Shown piece by piece: positions 7,956-15,605 of a DNA stretch of 15,605 nucleotides. How positions within the stretch are numbered: position 1 is the stretch's first letter; every line of letters starts with the position of its first letter. The notes below the pieces were generated by a model. That model searched no databases. It was not told the DNA's origin and saw nothing but the letters and a program-made list of their open reading frames with translations. The stretch is taken from assembly GCA_026770575.1 (NCBI GenBank), contig MU657236.1, positions 168,781 through 184,385 of the forward strand, given 5' to 3'. The DNA comes from Pelagophyceae sp. CCMP2097 (Eukaryota; Sar; Pelagophyceae). The position numbers and the translations under genes are program-made.

Positions 7956-8023
7956 GGGTCCGCTGCTACGCCGTCGGGCGGACACGAGCGACGAGCCTTG
8001 ATGTTCACACAATGTCGAATTAG

Positions 8024-8167
8024 ATTATCACCGGAAATTATTTAACTTTTTTGCCCTTGAATGGTGAGTGGCGCCACGCCAACCACTACCGCGAGACCCC
8101 CTGGAGGCGCTTGTTGGCTATTCATGAACTGCCCTCATTTTGGCAAATCTCTGCGAAAGCTTCTTAA
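8024..8167 (+). pseudogene. Coding-like fragment, unknown product
   Basis: A 47-codon stop-to-stop stretch (TAG before 8024, TAA 8165-8167) with natural composition: it includes GNYLTFLPLNGEWRHANHY, RETPWRRLLAIHELPSFWQI. There is no start codon. The first part is AT-rich and the middle GC-richer. I cannot assign a family; it could be a captured exon or a lost gene's remnant. Chance cannot be excluded at this length. Confidence 0.25.
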
Positions 8168-8947
8168 TTTAGTAGTTAATCAAGTCTAAACCCTTAGTTC
8201 CCAAATTAAAAGTCGATAAAGGCGCCAAGGACAGTACGTACAACTTGGACACTCGTGATAGGGCACTGCGTCCGATTGCGACTGTCTAAATTGTAAGATC
8301 TTTCCTTGCTTCCTTTAGTGGTTTTTGATTTTTCGCGGTTTGGGAAGTTTCTTCTTCGCGCGCTGGTCTCCGAGGCGGCAACTAGTACGACTGGAGGGGG
8401 CGGCAAGAACGCACGCGCTAAAAATAGTTAAATTTGGCGAGTTCGGTGAGGCAACGTCTAATTGACAATTGTAAGAGCGAAAGTAATCGATTCCAGCTGG
8501 ATTTGATCGAGAATCGATTCGGAATCGATCCAGCATCGATTTGAATCCGCCTTGTCCGAATTGCTTCGGACACGGCCGTGACGCGAATGCCTTCGCGCGT
8601 TCCGGCGATTGCCAGTGGACTCCGAGTCCGACTCGAAACGGCCACCGCGACGGCCGCTGAGGCCTCGCGCTTGGTGCGCTTGGTGCGCTGCGCGCGCGCG
8701 AAGCGCGCGCAGCGCGCTCGGAGAGGGAGATGGGTTGTGGACCTCTTAATACACAGTTTTTATACCAAAGGGAAACTTGTCTTTCAAGCTGTGACAGCTC
8801 ACAGTGCACCTAATGTTGTGAGAGGGTGATCATAGATGCAGTCAAGTAATTGATCGAGACTCGCCCGCCGGAACGCGGGTCCGAATCTGGATGAAAGATG
8901 CACACTAGAGACCCGAATAACATAATTGGGTCGGACGCGACTCATTT
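8168..8947. other. No gene; ATCGAT cluster and strong GC hairpin
   Basis: Positions 8485-8542 hold five ATCGA-type sites in under 60 bp, among them the perfect palindrome GAATCGATTC (8511-8520). Positions 8685-8697 and 8703-8715 form a perfect 13-bp GC stem (GCGCTGCGCGCGC) around a 5-nt GCGAA loop, just after a CTTGGTGCG direct repeat. Minus-strand frames here are chance openings. Confidence 0.5.
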
Positions 8948-9148
8948 ATGTTTAATGGTGTTAGTATGGGTCTGAGTTCGAGTCTATCGGCGCGACTTTG
9001 GTCGGGAACGAATCGTGATTCTTTTTTCACACACACAGGTATTGCATCGGAACTCGTAGCATATGATATGAAACTAATTAATGCTAGTCTTGATAAGCGT
9101 CGTCGACCCAGGAACCACATCAAGGGTGGGTGTGTACCTCTAAACTAA
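8948..9148 (+). CDS. Small unrecognised reading frame (66 aa)
   Basis: An ATG-to-TAA frame in AT-richer DNA, with ordinary composition (for example GIASELVAYDMKLINASLDK followed by a basic RRRPRNHIKGGCV). A CACACACAG just before GTATTGCATC would also serve as a splice acceptor, so only the second half may be coding. No family is recognised. TTGTATATAAACAC downstream near 9190 resembles a TATA element, but no gene clearly follows it. Confidence 0.2.
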   Translation: MFNGVSMGLSSSLSARLWSGTNRDSFFTHTGIASELVAYDMKLINASLDKRRRPRNHIKGGCVPLN

Positions 9149-9257
9149 ACTGTTCTTTCTAAATTGATTCTGGAAGTAGGTGGAAACAATTGTATATAAA
9201 CACAAAGCCAAATGACTGACAACCCCCTTTGCGTGTCGCCGTGCCGAGAAAGCCCCG

Positions 9258-9628
9258 AGTTGCCGCGTAGCTCTTAGGGTCGAGCCAACCCAATGTTTGA
9301 TCGTGGGGCCCTATGTAGGGACCCACGTAGCGTACTATGAGACGACGGGGTTCCAGCCGGCGCGTGTCGCCCCCCGCGGGCCGCCCAACCTAGAGCCAAA
9401 GTCCACGTCGGGATCCTTGTTAGCACCACTTAGGCGTCGTCTGAGCGGTGGTCTCGACGGCCTCGGGCTCGGCGGCCCGCCATCTTCGTCGTCGTCGGAT
9501 GGCCTTCCGAGCCCTTGGTGACGCCCAAATCTCACAAAGCCTTCCGTATGGGGCCCTATGGGCCGCGTAGGGTTCAACCTACCCTACGTAGGTTCGAAGG
9601 ACCCTATGTAGGGCCCTACGCGGCAACT
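9258..9628. mobile_element. Short inverted-repeat element with internal palindromes
   Basis: AGTTGCCGCGTAG (9258-9270) is exactly inverted at 9616-9628. Inside each end are variants of a palindrome: CCCTATGTAGGG near 9310, CCCTACGTAGG near 9583 and CCCTATGTAGGG near 9602. GAGAAAG occurs just outside both ends (9245-9251 and 9631-9637) and could be a 7-bp target duplication if the element extends a few bases beyond the perfect arms. The middle shows no gene; both strands give only low-complexity frames. Confidence 0.65.
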
Positions 9629-9637
9629 TAGAGAAAG

Positions 9638-10155
9638 AGATTAAGGCGGCAGGCGCAAAGCCGCCGCCGCCACACATTTGCAAGTCAGCGCGCGCCGCCG
9701 AGGTGCTGCCGTGGGCGCCTCCGAGGTGTCGCCCGTCGCCACGCCCGCCGCAAGCGGCGCAGAGGGGCTACTCTCCGACGTCGCTTCGGGGGTGCCGTCC
9801 GACGCCCCACCCATAAGTAGACGCAGGGCACGGCGGCTGAAGACGAGCCGCGCGGCGCCGGCGGCGAGCCACACGCCAAAGCGCAGGACACAACCCGCCT
9901 GGACCTCTTCACCCACTCAGGGTCCGCGCCGCTGGCTACGCAGCCCGTTTCGGAGCAATAGCCAGCTGCGCAGGCAACCCGAACATTTCCCGGACTAAGA
10001 GATTTCTAGCATGGCCAAACTTGCGAACTGATTGAAGCGAGTCTGGTCTGGAGGGTTTTCGAGACCGGCCCGAGATGAGACCGGTCCGAGTGGCCCTCAG
10101 AGAGTCGCTCTGTCTCGACATCGCCGATTCAGATCGGTCCATGGAGGGGTCTTTG
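9638..10155. other. No confident gene
   Basis: GC-rich sequence with overlapping frames on both strands (9678-9998 on +, 9916-9641 on -), none with a recognisable motif. From about 10040 the sequence becomes rich in AGACCGG/GACCGGTC words that lead into the palindrome at 10156. Confidence 0.35.
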
Positions 10156-10180
10156 GACCGGTCTGAAGTTCAGACCGGTC
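10156..10180. repeat. Perfect 12-bp palindrome
   Basis: GACCGGTCTGAA and TTCAGACCGGTC are exact complements around a single G. The word GACCGGTC or close variants also occurs at about 10054 and 10078, so this is the most regular member of a local GACCGG cluster. Confidence 0.8.
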
Positions 10181-10221
10181 AAAGAGGGTCTGTGATGGTG
10201 AAAAGGCCATCCTAAAGGGCC

Positions 10222-10415
10222 CCTCGAAGAGGGGCCCTTTGAGGCCCTCGAAGAGGGGCCCTTTGAGGCCCTCGAAGAGGGGCCCTCGCCCTCGAAGAGG
10301 GGCCCTCGAGAGGGACTGTATAAAGAGCTGCCTCGAGGGCCCGTCTCGGTGGCCCGTCTCGATGGGCCTTCTCGAGGGGCCGTCTCGGGACCGTCTCGAG
10401 GGGACCTCTCGAGGA
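10222..10415. repeat. Two adjacent minisatellites (24 bp and ~13 bp)
   Basis: Two perfect 24-bp units, each CCTCGAAGAGGGGCCC then TTTGAGGC (10222-10245, 10246-10269), are followed by two shortened units beginning CCTCGAAGAGGGGCCCTCG (10270, 10290). After a short spacer with TATAAA (about 10319), 10330-10415 is a degenerate ~13-bp array of CGTCTCGAGGGGC-like units. The units are themselves nearly palindromic (GGGCCC, CTCGAG). Confidence 0.85.
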
Positions 10416-10532
10416 TCATGCAGAGGGACGGGCCCGATGGCTATGTCGAGCGATCGGCCCGGGCACGTCGGCGGCAGCGCGTCAACCCGGCCGGAATGCG
10501 TAAAGCTGTGCAGGTTCCGTGGAGGGACTTGA

Positions 10533-10856
10533 AAGGGACTCGATCTCGACGCGGAAGAAGAGGCTCAAGTTCTCGAAGAAGGGCCTATGGCGCCGCGGGC
10601 GTCGCTCGGCGCCGCGGGCGTCGCCTCGGGCATCGCCGTGGGCGCGAGCGGCGGCCTCTTGGCATCCGTTTCAGTTGGGGCACTGTGTACCAAACGGCTC
10701 GTTCGCCGCGACGCTCTTAAAGCCACGGATCCGTACGAATCACGGCGTTCGTGCGCGGCCGACGCGCGGCGGCGCCGCGCCGTCGCGACGCTGCAGCGGC
10801 GCGCGCCTGGCGTAGCTCGTCCACGGGGCAGTCAACCAATAGGAAAGCTTCTTTAA
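10533..10856 (+). CDS. Possible glycine-zipper hydrophobic protein fragment
   Basis: This stop-to-stop frame (107 codons) has an acidic lead (LDAEEEAQVLEEG), then a small-residue hydrophobic helix, LGAAGVASGIAVGASGGLLA followed by SVSVGALCTKR, with glycines spaced as in a glycine zipper, then a basic arginine-rich tail. Third positions are strongly G/C like the recognised exons. An in-frame ATG is at 10587. The frame before 10533 is closed, and the low-complexity arginine tail may be non-coding. It could be an exon of a membrane protein or a chance frame; I do not recognise a family. Confidence 0.3.
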   Translation, partial: KGLDLDAEEEAQVLEEGPMAPRASLGAAGVASGIAVGASGGLLASVSVGALCTKRLVRRDALKATDPYESRRSCAADARRRRAVATLQRRAPGVARPRGSQPIGKLL

Positions 10857-11405
10857 GCGAAAATGTGCAAGACGAAAGTTTGAGCGTAATCATGACGCTA
10901 GGATGCGGGTTTTCTAGCGCAGGCGGAAACCTCTCTATTTTAATTCCGTTGGCTCGGTGCGGTGACACGGTGGCTTGGACTAAGCCCTTCTGCTGCCCGT
11001 AATCGTCCTTTAGTTTTTGGACTTCCTCGACGGTGTGCGCCGGGGGTGAAAAACCTCTTGATCCAAGAAGCAGCCGATGTGAGGTATTTCGGTGCCGGCC
11101 GCCTCAACGGAGACATACATGCGTCCCGGAAGTGGAAGGCGGCGGTTCATCGCGGCGATTCGGCGCGCGCCTGGCGACTCACACTGCGATCGAACACGCG
11201 GGGTATTTCTTCCACGGAGCACTGGATAAGTGTTCGGTGGGTGTGATACCAGCAAAGCACGGAGGTGCCCACATATCAAGGTTTTCCTGCAGTGACGTCG
11301 TGGTTGCGACGCCCTAAGGGCTCCCAGCCCTGGGGAGAGGGCCCCCGACTCGCGGGCCCGACGCGCGCCCGTCGAAAAGCTCCAAAATTAAGCCCCAAGT
11401 GCTGC
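10857..11405. other. No confident gene; downstream of the channel gene
   Basis: Frames on both strands are open for up to ~95 codons but carry no known motif. The region includes the 3' flank of the minus-strand channel gene; no AATAAA on the minus strand stands out close to its stop codon. Confidence 0.35.
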
Positions 11406-14400
11406 TCACGCCTGCGCCCCGGGCCTCGCTTCGCCCGCGACGCGCACGTTGAGCACGGGCTGGCGGTACGCGCCGGCGTCCGGGGCGCGGGGCGGCGCGT
11501 CGAAGAGTTCGTGCGCGACGGCCGTCTCGCGGTCCAAGGCGCGCGTCGGTTCGACGTACTGCGCCAAGAGGTGGTAGTACGTCGTCCACGGCACGACGGC
11601 GCCTAGGCACGCTCGTGCAGCGCGAAAAAGAGGGACCGCCGCAAGGCCAGAGCGGCCGCCGCAAGACCGGAACGGAGAGGGCCGCATGGAGACCGCCTCG
11701 GTCCAAAGGGGCCGTCGAGGGGGCGTGCAGTGACCGACCGAGGCCCGTCTCGGTGCCGTCTCCGGTCCGCGCCGGGCCCATCCTCGTCCCCCTGCGCGGT
11801 CCGCGCTTTTTCGACGCGGCGCCGCACACGGCGCGAGTGCGAGCGCCGGGAGGAGTGCGCCGCGCAGCGTCAAATACGACATGAGCGTCACCGTGCCGAT
11901 GCAGAGCGACAGCGCGGTGAAGAAGACGAGCGAGGGCCTAGGCGGCGGCGTCGGCTCAAGTCGGCCAAACGACGCTTAACGACGCAAGCACGGGCCAGAG
12001 CAGGATGCCGCCCTGGTCTGAGCGTTTGTAAAAGTGCAAAAAGTTGCGCGTGTAGACGGCTTCCGCCGCGACGAAGAAAAGGGCCGTCGTCACCTACCAC
12101 GGCCATGCCGGCGGCGCGCGCCCCGGGACGTCCGCCGCGGACGACGCCCGCTGCGGCGCCCCTCGGTCTCTGGCGCCGCCCGCGTCCGTGGCGCTTCCCG
12201 CCCGGCTGGCACGCTCTGCGTCGCACGGTGATGAGCGGCGCGATGGCCGAGTAGAGCATGCCGAGGAGCATGGCCAGGAGCAGCTGCGGCACGACGGAGC
12301 CGTACTTGAACTCGGGCGCCTGCGCGCGGCGCCACAGCTCCGTTGGCGCGAGCCGCGCCTCGGGCGCGCGCCGCCGCTCGCCGCATACGAGCCGGCCCTG
12401 CGCGTCCCGCCACCGCCGCAGCGCCGATTCGCGGCCGAGCGCCAGCGGCTGCGCGAGCTCCCAGGGCAGCGAGAAGAGCGTCTTGACGACGAGGAGCTGC
12501 ATAAAATACCTGAGCTCGCGCGTCCGCCCGCGCCCGCGCGTCCGCCCCAAACCCGACGCCCGGGCTTGGCCTCACGCGGAGATGCCCGGTCCGCCCAAAA
12601 CCCGCCGCCTGGGGTTTTGCCTCACGCGGAGATGCCCGGCAGGGCCTTGCCCAAGAGGTTGAAGAGCGTCCTTGGGTCATCGACGAAGGCGTGTAGCGTC
12701 CTCGTGAGCGAGCCCCCGATGACGGTGACGAAGATGGAGAGGAGGGTAAAGTAAAAGTTGCGCTTGAGGACGTACTTCTGCTGCACGCGCGCCCGGCTCT
12801 TGGCGCCGACGTATTTCACGGCCGCCCAGCCGAGGACGACGGGCACAAGGGCCATGAGGCAGAGCAGGAGCAGCACAGGCAGGTAGCCGCTCACGAGCGC
12901 GCGCTCGTAGGCGTGCCGCCGGCAGTACCTGCGCAGAAACGGAAAGACCTTTGCCATCTCGTCGAGATTCGACAGCGCCTGCAGCAGCGTCACCAGCGGC
13001 AGCCACAGCGCGGCAACCCAGAGCAGCACGCCGTCGAAGACCCACTCGCGGTGCCGGATCGCCTGCGACGCGCGTCGAGCGACGCCGCGTCGAAGGACCC
13101 GCGAGACCCACGCCGACGGTCGCCGTCGTTCGACTGCCGCCGGCCTCGACTGCGCGTCCGGCCTCTGGCGCCCATCTGAGCCTCCCGCGTCTCTGTCCTC
13201 GCTCGAGGCGACGGTTTGTTACCGACGTTGCGGCGCGGCGTCGCGCCGACGCGGCGCAGCCGACGTTTTTGAAGATGATGTCCTCGGCGTCGGGCGCCGG
13301 CGCTGCCTGCAGGCCGTGGCGGTGCGACGTCAGCTGCAGCTGCGCCGCCGCCGCCGCGTGCGCCGGCGAGACGAACGTGACGACGCCCGTGCTCGACATT
13401 TGCATGTCCTCCGTCGCGAGGTCGACCTGGAACCTACGGGACGCGCGACGGTCGAAATGCACGCTTCGGCGCCGCCACTCGCGGCTGGCATCGCGGGTCG
13501 GCCAGGGCCTGCTGGCCGCCGACGCCGCTTGCGACGCGTGCGACAGGCCGTCGAGCGTCTCGAGGCCTGCTTCCAGCGCGCGGCCCGCGAGGTTGACCTC
13601 ATAAAAACCCTCGTGCCTCACCGCCGCGGCGGCCAGCCGCGATTGACGCGCGCGCGTCGCGCGCGCCATGCCGGCGGGCGGCGGCTTGCCGGCGTCGTCG
13701 GGCGGAGGGCCGTCGGCGTCGCGCAGCGGCGAAGCCACCGCGCCGTCGTCGCGCAGCGGCGACGCCCCCGCGCCGTCCACGTCGCGCTGCGCGTCGCCGT
13801 CGAAGCAAAAGTCGGCAAGCGAGTTGCGGCAGACGACGAGGGCGTCGTTCCTAGCGCCGACGGTGCGGCGGCCGCGAGGCGCCGCAATCCCGGGGGGGGG
13901 GGGGGGGGGCCCCCGGCAAGGGCCCCCCCCCCGCCCCTCCGGCGGTTGTCGAAAAGCCGGCGCCGCGCCGCGCTGGCCGTGGAGCACGGCGGCGTTGAGG
14001 TCGTCGACGCGTGCCCGCGCGAACCGGTACTCGTCGACGTGGCGCCACCAAAGCACGGGCGCCTCGCGCGTGGCGGCGCCGCAGGCGTCGGCCCAGCGCC
14101 AGATGCGCCGCTCCACGACGGCCAGCGGCGGCCCGAGGCAGTCCGGCCCCGCCAGCGCCGCGCCCGCCGCGGGCCGCGCTGCGTTCCCCGCGCCGACTTC
14201 TCCGTCGGTAGCGCGCCCGTCGGCGGCGGCGCGCAGCGACGCGCGCTCGAGCGCTTCGAGCGCGCGCTGCCGCAGTGCCTCGTTCTTCTCCAAGGCGCGC
14301 AAGTCGAGGTAGACGACGGCCGAGGCTACGCAGTCGCAGCCCAGAAGCTTCTCAAAGTACGCCTTGAGCGCCGGGTCCGACCTGCCGCGGCGGAGACGCT

Positions 14401-15310
14401 CGGCCGACCGCTCAAGAATCGCCGGGCTGCCCCGGGAGGCTCGCCCCTGCGTGCCTCGGGCCTCTGCCGCGGCCTCGCGACACCGGCATCACTCTGGCGT
14501 CCACGCTTCCCCGGGTGCGCCGACTCCCCGGCGCCGGGCGCCGCACCGGAGCCGCGGCGGGATGCGTTCCAAGAGGACGGAGCAGCGCCGTTCCGTCCCC
14601 TCGCCGTCTTCACCGCCCCTGCTGAGTGCGTGCCTCCTCCGCTGCGCGAAGACTGCCGTCTCGGCTTCGAGGCTCACGAGGGTCACCGCGGTGAAGAGGG
14701 CCTGGAACGCCGCGGGCACCCAGAAGCGCGCGGACTCGCTCGAGAGGTTGCGGATGGTGAGCCGGTAGAAGCCGGCAAGGTCCTCGGGGCCCGTGGCGTA
14801 GAGCGGCAGCACCTGCGGCGGCGAAAATGGGATGAATTCAGCTGCGTACGACGGCCGAACCGAGCACCTCTGGGCTGGCGGGTCCCGGCCTCAAAGGTGG
14901 CGGGCCCCGCGTCTTCTTCGGGGGGCTCTTGGGCGCGGGTGCCTCGCGAGGCCGAGCGCGAGGACGGCGGCGAGAAAAAAGAGGCGGCGGCACATGCGGA
15001 GGTACCGGATGAGCATGAACGCGTCGAGGCCGATCTTGTCGGCGAGATCGTCGTCGGCGAGGCGCCACTGCGCGGCCACCCAAGCCAGCGGCCGGCGGCC
15101 GGGCGCCGCCGCCGAAGAGCGCGGCCGGTGGTACTCGAACGCGGCGATGAGCACCAACGCGACCGCCGCGTTGACCTGCACCGTCGAGGCGAGCTCGCGC
15201 CAGGCGCCCGTCCCGGCGGCGTAGAACGCGTCGCGCCCCGACGCCGCCGTAGGCGCGTACGTCGGCGCGTATTCTTCCGCCACCCACGCCGCCGATACAA
15301 ACGACCGCAT
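11406..15310 (-). CDS. OSCA/CSC1/TMEM63-family cation channel
   Basis: Minus-strand exons: 15310-14948, 14812-14547, 14381-13223, 13062-12626, 12509-12227, 12093-11981, 11937 to about 11830, and about 11602-11406 (stop TGA 11408-11406); roughly 975 residues. The first seven junctions I give keep frame up to exon 7; the exon 7-8 junction is not resolved. The family forms mechanically or osmotically gated cation channels in plasma or internal membranes. Evidence in order: a first helix VQVNAAVALVLIAAFEY (residues 45-60); KIGLDAFMLIRYLRMCRRLF; FYRLTIRNLSSESARFW; RRCSVLLERIPP then SDPALKAYFEKLLG (cytosolic domain); STGVVTFVSPAHAAAAAQLQ and APDAEDIIFKNV; then helices WVFDGVLLWVAALWLPLV, SGYLPVLLLLCLMALVPVV, FYFTLLSIFVTVIGGSL, YFMQLLVVKTLFSLPWEL, PEFKYGSVVPQLLLAMLLGM and LYSAIAPLIT, SLVFFTALSLCIGTVTLMSY; end YRQPVL. 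Exon 3 carries a large extra segment. Family assignment is firm; gating and ion are unknown. Confidence 0.88.
12541..12640. repeat. 50-bp tandem duplication spanning a splice donor
   Basis: 12541-12590 and 12591-12640 are near-identical; both contain CTCACGCGGAGATGCCCGG. The right unit includes the end of channel exon 4 and its GTGAGG donor; the left unit repeats this inside the intron. On the minus strand the intron-side copy has the same TCCGC|GTGAGG, but exon reading through to it would meet TGA at the first donor. Confidence 0.85.
13892..13932. repeat. Long G/C homopolymer in channel exon 3
   Basis: Eighteen G (13892-13909) are followed by five C, GGCAAGGG and ten C. On the minus strand this lies in exon 3 and encodes a proline run (PPPPPPG). 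It is the only such tract in the window, and its length is the most error-prone point of the sequence; a miscount would shift the reading frame. Confidence 0.9.
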
Positions 15311-15605
15311 GCCGCGCGGCCGGGCGCCGGCGGAAGAGGCGCGCGCGCGCCGAGTGAGGGCCGCGCTCCGAGTCGGAAAGAGTCCGCCCGGGCGCCGGTT
15401 CGAAATGGGTGTCCCGTGCTGTGTTGCGCCGCCGGCCGCGCCTCTGTCTCGACGGGCGGTGGCGGCCCCTTTACGGCCCTTTCTTCTGCGTTCTCGTCTC
15501 TACAATTTGAAATTGTAGGAATAGGGGTCGCCGGGCTTCGGAGCTGGTGTATAAGAGGGATTCGGTGAGGTCGTGGGCGAGGGTAGGTCGGTCGTGGGCG
15601 AGGGT
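15311..15605. promoter_or_regulatory. Upstream region of the channel gene
   Basis: This should contain the promoter and 5' leader of the minus-strand channel gene, but I see no certain core element. CTACAATTTGAAATTGTAG (15500-15518) is an almost perfect palindrome, two 9-bp arms around G. At the window edge GGTCGTGGGCGAGGGT occurs at 15569-15584 and 15590-15605, identical and 21 bp apart, the start of a tandem array that runs out of the window. Confidence 0.4.

Noticed and set aside
10129..10419. Minus-strand repeat protein (GPSSRASK units)
   Set aside because: It is the 24-bp minisatellite read in one frame; the unit length is a multiple of three, so any frame would repeat.
13316..15568. 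A 750-codon open frame on the plus strand
   Set aside because: It is antisense to the channel exons, very rich in Arg, Ala and Gly, and has no family motif. The minus strand carries ordered OSCA/CSC1 signatures with phased introns. Long antisense frames are expected when coding DNA has strong G/C third positions.

Overview
The window looks like nuclear DNA from a GC-rich protist, most likely a photosynthetic or stramenopile-type alga, though the lineage is a guess. Both recognisable genes are eukaryotic families: the ubiquitin-like autophagy protein ATG12 and an OSCA/CSC1/TMEM63-family cation channel. Both are split by short introns (43-161 nt in the models) with GT..AG ends, apart from one inferred GC..AG intron. 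There are no bacterial operons or Shine-Dalgarno-led genes. Coding exons are very GC-rich, and the intervening DNA is patchy, AT-richer and full of inverted repeats.

Layout. 1-598: a foldback element with 203-bp arms. 645-1176: two clusters of a TAATTAC-type motif around a short coding-like fragment. 1409-1442: one copy of a dispersed repeat. 1868-2487: an inverted-repeat element carrying a second copy. 3216-4213: a roughly 1-kb inverted-repeat element with AAAAGC-rich arms; its left arm is interrupted by a 170-bp MITE-like insertion missing from the right arm. 4353-4947 (+): a complete four-exon ATG12 gene starting only 139 bp after that element. 5299-5700 (+): a possible spliced gene that I do not recognise. 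5742-6543: another inverted-repeat element. 6544-8170: repeats, a 15-bp-stem hairpin, two more copies of the dispersed repeat, a 70-bp tandem duplication and a short coding-like fragment. 8170-9250: mostly AT-richer DNA with an ATCGAT cluster and a strong GC hairpin. 9258-9628: a small inverted-repeat element with CCCTAYGTAGGG palindromes. 10156-10415: a palindrome and two minisatellites. 10533-10856: a possible glycine-zipper reading frame. 11406-15310 (-): the channel gene. 15311-15605: its upstream DNA, with a short palindrome and the start of a 21-bp tandem repeat.

The two recognised genes do not form a pathway. ATG12 acts in autophagosome conjugation. The channel is a membrane protein of a mechanosensitive/osmosensitive family. 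Most of the rest is explained by non-autonomous, short inverted-repeat elements, none of which shows a transposase. I found no CRISPR array, tRNA, rRNA or defence-like system. The best leads are the nested element beside ATG12, the GC-AG intron, duplicated splice donor and enlarged cytosolic loop of the channel gene, and the dispersed repeat family.
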